9,963 nucleotides of DNA from contig JBGOUJ010000260.1 in the NCBI GenBank assembly GCA_041477005.1, positions 1-9,963 of the forward strand, given 5' to 3'. Source of the DNA: JBGOUJ01 sp041477005. Its GTDB lineage: Bacteria > Acidobacteriota > Terriglobia > Bryobacterales > JACQDG01. Shown here piece after piece: positions 1 through 5,503 of this stretch; within the stretch, counting starts at the first letter, position 1; each line of letters begins with the position of its first letter. Under the pieces are notes generated by a model that worked only from the letters and a program-made list of their open reading frames with translations, was not told where the DNA came from and searched no databases. Both the position numbers and the translations under genes were made by a program.

Positions 1-232
1 CGCCGTGGGCCTGCGGCAGGAGCGGGGTGCCGCGGAAATCGATCTTTGTAGCTCCACCACGGTGGCGGTAATTGATCGCTTTCGTAGTCCGCGCTATCAC
101 CGTGACGTCATAGACCGGCATCGACCCGGTGACATGGTCAATTGGAGTCGATTGCTGAGTTGAGTTCAGAGCCTGCGGCGCCTGAGCCGACAAGAGGCCG
201 CAGAAAGTCAGAAATGCGCTGATCATCTTCAT
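1..232 (-). CDS. OmpA-family outer-membrane/peptidoglycan-associated protein, N-terminal part
   Basis: Only the first 77 codons are inside the window; the gene runs off the left edge. The protein starts MKMISAFLTFCGLLSAQA, a short signal peptide with a likely cut after AQA. It continues with IDHVTGSMPVYDVTVIARTT and the segment AINYRHRGGATKIDFRGTPL. I recognise that segment from acidobacterial OmpA-family proteins, where a beta-rich N-terminal domain precedes a C-terminal OmpA peptidoglycan-binding domain (not visible here). The start at 232 is supported by AAGGTGG about 8 nt upstream; a second ATG two codons in (226) is less likely. Its leader is long (about 100 nt) and follows a strong sigma-54-like promoter at 347-363, so expression is probably activator-dependent. 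Family assignment rests on recall of the N-terminal motif; the C-terminal domain is not seen. Confidence 0.75.
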   Translation of the reverse strand, partial: MKMISAFLTFCGLLSAQAPQALNSTQQSTPIDHVTGSMPVYDVTVIARTTKAINYRHRGGATKIDFRGTPLLPQAHG

Positions 233-262
233 TGTCTGTTCCACCTTAATCCCTTCCCTCTT

Positions 263-311
263 CAGGGCATGTTAGTTCGAGTTTTGCTTACCTCTGTGCG
301 TTCTCGCGCCG
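263..311 (-). pseudogene. Relic of a SYLF-gene 3' end in the OmpA leader
   Basis: Positions 284-311 match 2659-2686, the 3' end of the SYLF gene, at 25 of 28 bases. Both are followed on the minus strand by CTGAAGAGG (257-265 here, 2647-2655 there), which in the SYLF gene overlaps its stop. Read in the SYLF frame the relic gives PARERTEVSKTRTNMP then a stop; the intact gene ends SAREHTEVGKH. It sits directly after the leader hairpin of a duplicated SYLF-type promoter, so I infer an internally deleted SYLF copy. The match is short, so a shared regulatory sequence is an alternative. Confidence 0.4.
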
Positions 312-325
312 GACCCCGCAGGGTC
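312..325 (-). promoter_or_regulatory. Leader hairpin downstream of promoter A
   Basis: GACCC-TGCG-GGGTC on the minus strand forms a 5-bp stem with a 4-nt loop about 10 nt into the predicted transcript. A hairpin with the same position and a related sequence lies in the SYLF leader (3378-3390), with the stem bases changed in a compensatory way. This could be an RNA-stabilising 5' structure; it has no U-tract and is not a terminator. Confidence 0.4.
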
Positions 326-346
326 TTTGGCGACCTCTCTCGTTAG

Positions 347-363
347 AGCACGGGCCGTGCCAA
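347..363 (-). promoter_or_regulatory. Sigma-54-like -24/-12 promoter A (OmpA-family gene)
   Basis: The minus strand reads TTGGCACGGCCCGTGCT, against the sigma-54 consensus TTGGCAC-R-N4-TTGCW. The -24 GG and -12 GC are exactly 10 nt apart and only one defined base differs (G for T in the -12 box). The predicted start of transcription is near 336. The site points at the OmpA-family gene that starts at 232. A paired promoter with the same surroundings lies before the SYLF gene. Confidence 0.7.
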
Positions 364-553
364 ACTTTTCCTGGACGATAGATGTCCCAGTCGAAACGGT
401 CCTGCCTCTTCAAATGCAGTAGCCAGGCGGGGCATGTGCCCATTGCCGCACTCTGGCGGGCTCCTAGCAAGCGAACTGGGTGGCCTCGGCGGGATAATCC
501 GCCCTTCTCCAATGATCTTGGATTTGAGCTGGCGAAGGTGGGTCCCCGGCTAG

Positions 554-587
554 TAACCATATATGGTCGGATGACCGAGTATCGTCA
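554..587. promoter_or_regulatory. Composite operator / candidate enhancer site A
   Basis: Four half-sites are arranged TAACC-N6-GGTCG-N2-TGACC-N6-CGTCA, i.e. two TGACC-N6-GGTCA-type dyads 18 bp apart centre to centre. The array is 34 bp, about 200 bp upstream of the -24 box of promoter A, a usual distance for sigma-54 activator sites. The same array with identical spacing is found at 3638-3671 and 9629-9662. The cognate activator is not in the window. Confidence 0.6.
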
Positions 588-750
588 GAGATCCTTGGCT
601 GGTGGCCGGCGCTGCATCCGGCCGCACTTCAGCCAGGAAAGGACGAAAGCTGGGACCTCGCGCAAGGATTACCGCCTTTCGTTGAGGTCTCCGAGCTCCC
701 GTACGCGCGCCTGGGCCCGGCGCCAACCTCACCAAGGCCCGCAGAGCACT

Positions 751-1029
751 CTAGCGAACTTCAATGCGGAGCAGGGCATCCGAGTGGGAATGGCGCCACT
801 TGAAGTATTGCTGCTGGTCCCTACGGCGGTTGGAAAGCTCGATGCGAGCTCTTCGGTGCTGCTCCTCCAGGTAGCGATTGTAAGCTCGCTGCTCGTTCTG
901 GTTCCACTCATGATAGTCACGGCCGTCCCGGTCGTAGTACCGCTTGGTTTGGTTGTGGTTGTCGGCCCTCACCGCCACCGGGGCCAGCAAGGCGGCGCCC
1001 AGCAAAAACAAACTCAGGTAACGATGCAT
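751..1029 (-). CDS. Small secreted protein, basic and hydrophilic (92 aa)
   Basis: A signal peptide (residues 1-22, MHRYLSLFLLGAALLAPVAVRA, likely cut after VRA) is followed by about 70 charged, Tyr/Arg/Gln-rich residues: KRYYDRDGRDYHEWNQNEQR, then AYNRYLEEQHRR and YFKWRHSHSD. I know this style of short exported protein from acidobacterial genomes, where it is annotated as hypothetical; no catalytic motif is visible. It is probably periplasmic and largely helical. TAGGAGG lies about 6 nt before the ATG and makes the start secure. A possible -24/-12 promoter at 1056-1072 would give a very short leader. Function unknown. Confidence 0.8.
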   Translation of the reverse strand: MHRYLSLFLLGAALLAPVAVRADNHNQTKRYYDRDGRDYHEWNQNEQRAYNRYLEEQHRRARIELSNRRRDQQQYFKWRHSHSDALLRIEVR

Positions 1030-1055
1030 ATTGTTTCCTCCTAACAGATATGTTC

Positions 1056-1072
1056 AGCAGGTTAATAGCCAG
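1056..1072 (-). promoter_or_regulatory. Weak sigma-54-like promoter before the 92-aa gene
   Basis: The minus strand reads CTGGCTATTAACCTGCT. It keeps the TGGC of the -24 box, the TGC(T) of the -12 box and the exact 10-nt GG-to-GC spacing, but lacks other -24 bases. Transcription would start near 1045, leaving about 16 nt of leader including the Shine-Dalgarno sequence. No TGACC/GGTCA operator is seen upstream, so this is less secure than the others. Confidence 0.35.
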
Positions 1073-1137
1073 TTGCAGCACGTGCCGCGAGCCGCTTTCG
1101 CTCAACAACAAACCATACCGTCGGCATGCCCCGGCAG

Positions 1138-1185
1138 CCAGCGGACGGAGTCGTCAGCCGTGCCGCCGGATGTCCTGTCCGCTGG
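1138..1185. terminator. Long inverted repeat downstream of the Pro/Ala/His-rich gene
   Basis: CCAGCGGAC (1138-1146) and GTCCGCTGG (1177-1185) form a perfect 9-bp stem around a 30-nt GC-rich loop. It starts about 42 nt after the stop of the 1227-1985 gene on the same strand. There is no U-tract, so it may be a transcript 3'-end stabiliser or a weak terminator. Confidence 0.3.
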
Positions 1186-1226
1186 GGGGGCTTTAAGAGG
1201 TTGGGCCTGATGAAGTGGTGGGCCTG

Positions 1227-1985
1227 CTAACCGTTCCCCTGATACGTGACGTGAACGTAGGTACCCAGTCGTACGTTGTAAGCCAGGTACCAGCCATCGT
1301 GGTCCGGGTCTTCATAAATCACGATCTGATCACGATCCCACAGCCAGCCATTGCAGAAGGCGTAGTCGGCTGAGCCAACGCCGAAGTAGAAGCCGTTAAA
1401 CCAGAAACGCTCCCTGTTGCCTCCCGCCAGGTGGAAAACATGGCTGCGGCCGAAGCCGCCGGTAAAGCGTCCATGTTCCCAAGTGCGGTCGCGGTGGAAG
1501 CGGGGATCGTTACGGCCGGACTCATGTCCGATCCACTGATTGTTGGTGTGAACGTGGGGCGCCTCCGGATGGCCAGGCTTGTCATTGAATCGGCGCTCTT
1601 GTACCGGCGCGCGCTGTTCAGGCCGGGCGGGAGCCTCGACGCGGGCAGGGGCCTGGTTATGAGCAGGAGCCTGGTTTCGAGCAGGAGCAGGGCCATGAGC
1701 CGGGATGTGGCCGCCGCCAAAACCACGGTTGCCACCGCCGCGTTGCTCGCCGCCAGCTTCCTTGTTGTCCCTGCCTTGCGAGAAAGCAGCGACAGAAAAG
1801 ATCAACGAAAGTGCAAGAAGGCCGATTGACGTCTTGATCATCTTCGTAACAAAATGGACGCCCCGATAACAGATAGGGTTGCGGTCATACGCTTGGCTTT
1901 CCCCAGCGTGCTGGTCCAGGAAGGGTAGCGAGCGGTCCAAATTAGAGCTGCTGACCTCTTCTATGGCAGATGGGCTGTTCGGCAT
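1227..1985 (-). CDS. Secreted Pro/Ala/His-rich protein of unknown function
   Basis: The body of the protein begins with a clear signal peptide at internal residue 49 (MIKTSIGLLALSLIFSVAAF, cut near FSQG). A Gly/Arg tract and a low-complexity stretch of repeated PAHNQAPAR-like units follow (about residues 90-130). The C-terminal domain is conserved-looking, containing WIGHESGRNDPRFH, FTGGFGRSHVFHLAGG, NRERFWFNGFYF and EDPDHDGWYLAYN (about 150-250). I recall this C-terminal type from acidobacterial hypothetical exported proteins. The start is uncertain: ATG 1985 has an excellent Shine-Dalgarno sequence (AAGGAGAG at 1989-1996) but puts 48 hydrophilic residues before the signal peptide, while ATG 1841 gives a normal exported protein but has no good Shine-Dalgarno. 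I give the longer frame. Function unknown; probably periplasmic or surface. Confidence 0.75.
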   Translation of the reverse strand: MPNSPSAIEEVSSSNLDRSLPFLDQHAGESQAYDRNPICYRGVHFVTKMIKTSIGLLALSLIFSVAAFSQGRDNKEAGGEQRGGGNRGFGGGHIPAHGPAPARNQAPAHNQAPARVEAPARPEQRAPVQERRFNDKPGHPEAPHVHTNNQWIGHESGRNDPRFHRDRTWEHGRFTGGFGRSHVFHLAGGNRERFWFNGFYFGVGSADYAFCNGWLWDRDQIVIYEDPDHDGWYLAYNVRLGTYVHVTYQGNG

Positions 1986-2075
1986 GTTCTCTCCTTGTTT
2001 TTCACTTCACGTCGCCGCGGCCAGGAGCAGTTTCAGGCCGACGGATCTCGGTAGGCAGCGGCGCTGTCAATATCA

Positions 2076-2094
2076 TTTTCCGGCGGCCGGAAAA
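2076..2094. promoter_or_regulatory. Perfect 19-bp palindrome
   Basis: TTTTCCGGCGGCCGGAAAA is a perfect 9-1-9 dyad, about 90 bp upstream of the Shine-Dalgarno at 1989 and 67 bp after the stop of the lmo0937-type gene. It could be a repressor operator or, as an 8-bp stem with a 3-nt loop, a transcript hairpin. No U-tract follows on either strand. The factor is unknown. Confidence 0.4.
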
Positions 2095-2160
2095 CCTGGT
2101 ATTTGCTGCTGGCTCTAACCCCAAGGGGGCCTCGGCCGGAACAATACCGGTCGTCAGTCG

Positions 2161-2313
2161 CTAGACAATAGACCTGCGTCCCTGAATCAGGTTGATCAGG
2201 ACCACAACCAACGCAAGGACTAAGAGGACGTGAACGAAGCCACCCATCGTATAGGAGGTGATGATTCCTAGCGCCCAGAGCACAAACAGAATTACACAAA
2301 TTGTCCAAAGCAT
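2161..2313 (-). CDS. lmo0937-type small membrane protein (50 aa)
   Basis: Translation gives MLWTICVILFVLWALGIITS, then YTMGGFVHVLLVLALVVVLI and NLIQGRRSIV. There are two hydrophobic helices (about residues 2-19 and 25-43), a short Gly-containing turn between them and a positively charged tail. Length, the MLWTI start and the IQGRR end match the lmo0937 family, short inner-membrane proteins found in many bacteria whose role is not established. The start at 2313 is fixed by AAAGGAGAG at 2321-2329, 7 nt away. The gene lies between the SYLF gene and the Pro/Ala/His-rich gene on the same strand, amid other small envelope genes, which fits a stress or envelope role only by association. Confidence 0.85.
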   Translation of the reverse strand: MLWTICVILFVLWALGIITSYTMGGFVHVLLVLALVVVLINLIQGRRSIV

Positions 2314-2651
2314 GTTCTTACTCTCCTTTGAAGGTCGTTCTGTGCAAAACCCTCGGGACTGTCTTCGACCCGAGTGAGACTGTTGCTATCCATTTGATCG
2401 TACCCGGCAACGCGCCGCCGACAAACTCTGCGGTCCGCGTATGTTTCCCGACGCCGTCCCGCTGCCCGGTCCGGTCCCTTAAACCCGCCTGGCGCGCCGG
2501 CCTCGTATATGGGAGGCACGGCGCGAAGGCGGTTCCGGCGGCCACCACAGCGACCGGTGTTCCCCTTCTGCGAACTGAATCACGAAACTTGCGGTTGCCG
2601 ATCATATTCGTGTCCGATCTGTGTCTGCCCGCCGCGATTCAATGCTCCTCT
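2314..2651. other. Intergenic gap between SYLF and lmo0937-type genes
   Basis: I see no gene in this 338-bp stretch. It must contain the lmo0937-type gene's promoter, but neither a convincing -35/-10 pair nor a -24/-12 pair with correct spacing is visible. An inverted repeat, CTCGGG (2352-2357) and CCCGAG (2369-2374), is followed on the minus strand by GG and TTTT. It could be a weak terminator for read-through from the SYLF gene, or a leader hairpin about 40 nt before the start codon. Confidence 0.35.
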
Positions 2652-3350
2652 TCAGTGCTTGCCAACCTCTGTGTGTTCTCGCGCCGAGTACTGGTTCAAC
2701 AGAGCGATCAGCTTCCTGGCCGCCCTCGGCACAGCGACCCCTTTGGTCACGATCTCCCGGTTCTCCAGTTTCTTGCCGTAAAGCGCGGCGTTATCGTCCA
2801 AATCCTCCCGCAGCGTGGCGCCTTCAAGAGCGAGCCCGGCAAACAGTCCCTGGGATCTGGACCACGAAAGAATTTCAGCGTGCATCTGCGCGTCTGTTTG
2901 AGCCGTCGCGGTGCGTCCCACCGGGCCTGCGGCGACTGACCCTTCGGCGCCCAAAGTGAACTTACTGGAGAGCAGTTTATTTACCCCTCGGTCATTCATG
3001 ACCAGCATGATCAAGTCCGTCTCAGACCCGCCGATCTGGAAACCGACGCTGCCGCCCTCAATGCGGACTGTGGCTGGCGCTGACCAGCCCGCGCCGCTCT
3101 TGTTTCGGCAGGACAGGTATCCTTTTCCGTATTTCCCGCCAAATATGAAGGCCGCTGTCTTGACTCCAGGCACAATGACGATGCAGTTGGCGTTTTCAAG
3201 CAGCTCGTGCGGAATGGCCTTATCCGGCGTTGCCATGACTTCCGAAAATACTGCGGCGGCCTCGTCCAGCCGGGTTACGGCCTCGTTGCCGCTCTTGCTG
3301 GCGGCCAGCAGTGGCGTAAGAGCCAAAGCAGCTACTAGAATCAGTCTCAT
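2652..3350 (-). CDS. SYLF-domain lipid-binding protein (Ysc84-like), secreted
   Basis: This 232-aa protein has a signal peptide (MRLILVAALALTPLLAA, about residues 1-17) and then one SYLF/Ysc84-type domain over most of its length. Recognisable family stretches are ANCIVIVPGVKTAAFIFGGK (about 54-73), SVGFQIGGSETDLIMLVMND (101-120), FTLGAEGSVAAGPVGR (131-146) and SWSRSQGLFAGLALEGA (162-178). SYLF domains bind phosphoinositides and other lipids in eukaryotes; bacterial secreted versions are common, with no settled role, and envelope lipid binding is the usual guess. GAGGTG about 6 nt before the ATG supports the start. It is the first gene behind promoter B, operator B and a hairpin leader, and stands alone as a transcript. 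Its last codons recur as a relic at 263-311. Confidence 0.9.
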   Translation of the reverse strand: MRLILVAALALTPLLAASKSGNEAVTRLDEAAAVFSEVMATPDKAIPHELLENANCIVIVPGVKTAAFIFGGKYGKGYLSCRNKSGAGWSAPATVRIEGGSVGFQIGGSETDLIMLVMNDRGVNKLLSSKFTLGAEGSVAAGPVGRTATAQTDAQMHAEILSWSRSQGLFAGLALEGATLREDLDDNAALYGKKLENREIVTKGVAVPRAARKLIALLNQYSAREHTEVGKH

Positions 3351-3377
3351 CTTTCACCTCTTCGAGTCGACCCGGTT

Positions 3378-3390
3378 ACCCCACAGGGGT
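3378..3390 (-). promoter_or_regulatory. Leader hairpin downstream of promoter B
   Basis: ACCCC-TGT-GGGGT on the minus strand forms a 5-bp stem with a 3-nt loop, about 12 nt into the predicted transcript and about 30 nt before the SYLF start codon. It corresponds to the hairpin at 312-325; the stem sequence differs but pairing is kept, which argues that the structure matters. Confidence 0.4.
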
Positions 3391-3412
3391 TTTTGGCGAC
3401 CTCTCTCGTTAG

Positions 3413-3429
3413 TGCACGAGCCGGGCCAA
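3413..3429 (-). promoter_or_regulatory. Sigma-54-like -24/-12 promoter B (SYLF gene)
   Basis: The minus strand reads TTGGCCCGGCTCGTGCA. The GG and GC pairs are 10 nt apart; two defined bases differ from TTGGCAC-R-N4-TTGCW. Transcription should start near 3402, giving a leader of about 50 nt. The next 21 bases downstream (3392-3412) are identical to the same position in copy A. Confidence 0.65.
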
Positions 3430-3637
3430 ACGTTTTCTGGCAGATGGATGATCCAGCCGAAATGGTCCTGTTCTTTCGAACGCAGTCGAGAGCCGGGGCC
3501 AGGATCCCGCTACCCCGCTCCAGCAACAGGTTGTTAGCCTTATCCAGAGTTTTGGAAGCTAAGCGAACTGGCGTCCTCAATGGATGATCCGGCCTTGCGT
3601 CGCGGGTTGGCCTGAGGAGAAGTGCGGCCCCGGCTGG

Positions 3638-3671
3638 TAACCATATATGGTCATGTGACCAAGTATCGCCA
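3638..3671. promoter_or_regulatory. Composite operator / candidate enhancer site B
   Basis: The array reads TAACC-N6-GGTCA-N2-TGACC-N6-CGCCA, with the same 34-bp spacing as sites A and C. The central GGTCATGTGACC is a near-perfect palindrome and the outer half-sites are degenerate. It lies about 220 bp upstream of the -24 box of promoter B. Confidence 0.6.
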
Positions 3672-3744
3672 AAGCTCTTTGCAGGATTCCCCCGGCTTCC
3701 GCATCACCGTGCCGGTCCGTCGCGCCGTCTCCACCGCCGCGCTC

Positions 3745-3845
3745 ATCCCGATCGGGTCGAGCAAGCGGCCTTTCGGGCGGTAGCGGCCAAAGGAAACTTC
3801 GATCAGAGCGGAAAAGGCAAAGCCAGCAGCATGGGCGGTCGGGTT
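3745..3845 (-). pseudogene. Relic of a MacB/FtsX-type permease C-terminus
   Basis: On the minus strand this reads NPTAHAAGFAFSALIEVSFG then RYRPKGRLLDP. The end of the intact permease (residues about 373-404) is SPTAILLAFGFSALVGVGFG then YYPARKAALLDP. At base level the segment aligns with about 5529-5632, including an identical cggcctttcgggc stretch, with a 1-nt and a 2-nt deletion that together restore frame. No start codon, ATPase or upstream permease region is present, and the similarity stops about 18 bp from the phospholipase stop codon. This is a decayed fragment of a second permease copy, now non-functional. Confidence 0.75.
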
Positions 3846-3863
3846 GCCAGCCGCCGGGCGCGA

Positions 3864-5276
3864 TTACGGATGCCAGGCCAGCGAGATTCCGTAGCTACGG
3901 TCGGCCGGCTGCACTTGCGGTAACACCTGCGTGGACACCTGAGAATCGAGCAGGCTGTTGCCCCCGATCGTGGCTCCCGGCGCATCGGCCGGGCGCGCCG
4001 CTTTCACCTCATCGAGTTCTTTGAGCAATTTCGCCCACTCCTTGGGGTCCTTCTTGGTCGAGATGGGAACGCTTAGGTCGTGGTAGTAAGCGAGAATATC
4101 ATCGCTGAGTTCCGCCGGCGCCGCCGCATGGTGACCCGCCAGTTTGTCCAACAGTTTCGCGTACGTATCGTCGGTGGGCTTGTACTTTCCCGCGCTGGTG
4201 ACTTCCCCAACATCAAAATTTTGATTCCGCAGGCGGAGCCGGCCGGCCTTTTGTTCGGCCAGCAGCTTGCGATAAGCGTCCAGGGTGCTGTTCACGCTCG
4301 CCATGAACATCTTTTCCGTCTCTGGTGTCGGGGTGCGAAACGCAAGAGCTCGCCAGGGGCCCACCTTGGGCAGCAGCCCGAACAGAAACGCCGAAAACCG
4401 CGACCGAAGTTCCGGCCGCTGATAGGTCTTACCCCAGTCCTTTTCGTAACTGCCGCGGGACAGATTGTAGAGGAACTTCTTGCGAGTGATGCTGGGGGCG
4501 TCCTTTCTGATCTCGTCCCTCTTCAGTCGCCAGGCTACTTGAGTCATCTTAGGAACGATCGAGCCAACCGATCGCCGGTACGACCCTATGGCGAGATCGA
4601 GGTTGGTGAATACCTGGCCCAGCGTCAGGGAGTAGGTGTCCTGAAACGCCCGCTGCAGCACGGGCGTGGACACGTGGAAACCGATGAAGTGCTTGTATCC
4701 ATCGGGAGCGTAATGGCCTTGCGCTACCTGCAGCACATCAAACGCGAACTCGGTCTGGAGATGGGAAAGCCGATCGTCCGCATACGTGACTTGATTTCCG
4801 AAGCGGCGACGGAGGTCCGGGAAAAGCAAAGGGACCGCGCGGTTGATCGCCATCCGGTGGCCGTTTTCATCGGCGGCATAGTGGGCGAGCGCTCCGAGAG
4901 AGAACGCGTACTCGTTCAGGTCTTCGGAAGTGCGAATTAGGGCGAGAACAAAATCGCCGCTCCGAACGTAATGCGCCAGATCGCTGAAGAATCTGCTGCC
5001 GAACGGGTAATAGCCCATGTCCTGCATGATGCAGCCCCCGTAGGCGTAAGAGTGCGCTTCCTCCAGCATCTCCGGCGTGGCATCCGGGAATCGCTGCAGC
5101 AATAGTTGCTTGATTGGGCCATCCCAAACGGAGTCGATAATGGCCTCATGCGTGAGAACAGAGTAAGAATAGGATGCCGCTGGAAAAAGCAGAGCCAGCA
5201 GCACGAGGAAGGCGGCGACAGGAAAGCTGCCGAAGCGTGAATCACTGCGACGAAAGTGACCCAACGGTTTTCTCAT
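3864..5276 (-). CDS. Secreted zinc-dependent phospholipase C-like protein
   Basis: This 470-aa protein has an N-terminal membrane/signal segment (about residues 17-36, FPVAAFLVLLALLFPAAS) and then the family hallmarks: SVLTHEAIIDSVW (39-51), AHSYAYGGCIMQDMGYYPFG (74-93), DLAHYVRSGDF (99-109), LGALAHYAADENGH (127-140) and TEFAFDVLQVAQGHY (175-189). The spaced His/Asp/Glu residues resemble the zinc ligands of the zinc-dependent phospholipase C family (S1/P1-nuclease-like helical fold), which cleaves phospholipid head groups; activity here is inferred. The C-terminal third is Lys-rich and without known motifs. I chose ATG 5276, with GAGG upstream, over a TTG at 5348 that would start inside a dispersed repeat. 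It probably has its own promoter, because a strong stem-loop separates it from the export operon. A permease relic lies just past its stop. Confidence 0.8.
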   Translation of the reverse strand: MRKPLGHFRRSDSRFGSFPVAAFLVLLALLFPAASYSYSVLTHEAIIDSVWDGPIKQLLLQRFPDATPEMLEEAHSYAYGGCIMQDMGYYPFGSRFFSDLAHYVRSGDFVLALIRTSEDLNEYAFSLGALAHYAADENGHRMAINRAVPLLFPDLRRRFGNQVTYADDRLSHLQTEFAFDVLQVAQGHYAPDGYKHFIGFHVSTPVLQRAFQDTYSLTLGQVFTNLDLAIGSYRRSVGSIVPKMTQVAWRLKRDEIRKDAPSITRKKFLYNLSRGSYEKDWGKTYQRPELRSRFSAFLFGLLPKVGPWRALAFRTPTPETEKMFMASVNSTLDAYRKLLAEQKAGRLRLRNQNFDVGEVTSAGKYKPTDDTYAKLLDKLAGHHAAAPAELSDDILAYYHDLSVPISTKKDPKEWAKLLKELDEVKAARPADAPGATIGGNSLLDSQVSTQVLPQVQPADRSYGISLAWHP

Positions 5277-5322
5277 AAGAGCCTCGGCTGCTTGCTTACG
5301 CAGCTGTGAAACAATTCCGGTC

Positions 5323-5398
5323 TCACGCAAAGACGCCAAGTGCGCCAAGAAAAACCCGTTTGTTTCGCTTTGCGTTCTTTACGCCTTTGCGCGAAAAG
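5323..5398. repeat. Palindromic dispersed-type repeat (REP/MITE-like)
   Basis: The left arm starts cgcaaagacgccaagtgcgc and the right arm reads ctttgcgttctttacgcc then tttgcgcg. The arms are imperfect inverted repeats around an A/T-rich centre (aaaaacccgtttgtttcg). Repeats of 'CGCAAAG..CGCCAAG' type are scattered widely in environmental bacterial genomes as short non-coding elements. It lies in the 227-bp gap between the permease and the phospholipase gene. Whether it is mobile or a hairpin cannot be judged from one copy. Confidence 0.5.
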
Positions 5399-5433
5399 CT
5401 CCGGTCGGTTCGACTCTTTCACAGCCTCTTACG

Positions 5434-5462
5434 CGCGGCTCGGAAGCGGGTTCCGAGCCGCG
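5434..5462 (-). terminator. Strong stem-loop ending the export operon
   Basis: A perfect 12-bp stem, CGCGGCTCGGAA (5434-5445) with TTCCGAGCCGCG (5451-5462), closes a 5-nt loop about 40 nt after the permease stop codon. No long U-tract follows on the minus strand, so termination may be partial or Rho-assisted, but position and strength fit an operon end. Confidence 0.55.
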
Positions 5463-5503
5463 GCGCCCCGCCGGCCCGCATGGCCAGGTGGGTACCCGGC
5501 GAC

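Larger units (their letters stand above)
326..600 (-). repeat. Duplicated regulatory cassette, copy A
   Basis: This non-coding stretch aligns with 3392-3690. The block 326-346 is identical to 3392-3412 over 21 bases (core ggcgacctctctcgttag). The promoter boxes, a following segment containing cgaaa-ggtcctg, a segment with aagcgaactgg, and the ccccggct-gtaaccatatatggtc operator region all recur in the same order. Spacing differs by small indels. It carries promoter A and operator A. Between 601 and the end of the next gene at 751 I see only a 6-bp inverted repeat (GGCCGG at 604-609, CCGGCC at 618-623) and no gene. Confidence 0.7.
3392..3690 (-). repeat. Duplicated regulatory cassette, copy B
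   Basis: This is the counterpart of 326-600: same order of leader block, promoter, intermediate conserved segments and operator, with scattered substitutions and indels. It lies directly upstream of the SYLF gene, and I take it to be the original context because the coding part is intact here. From 3691 to 3744 I see nothing recognisable. Confidence 0.7.

Noticed and set aside
382..1044. A 220-codon plus-strand open frame
   Set aside because: It runs antisense across the well-supported 92-aa secreted protein and the duplicated promoter region; its protein is low in order and it has no Shine-Dalgarno. A GC-rich shadow frame.
2065..2070. A TTGACA -35-like box before the Pro/Ala/His-rich gene
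   Set aside because: No plausible -10 hexamer 16-18 nt downstream.
2033..2308. A 91-codon minus-strand frame over the lmo0937-type gene
   Set aside because: It is a different frame over the same DNA; the 50-aa frame has the family sequence and the Shine-Dalgarno.
2344..2360. A TTTTGCA -12-like box before the lmo0937-type gene
   Set aside because: No GG at the required -24 position; the bases there are CC.
4080..4940. A 286-codon plus-strand open frame
   Set aside because: Antisense shadow of the phospholipase gene; Arg/Gly/Val-rich without recognisable motifs.
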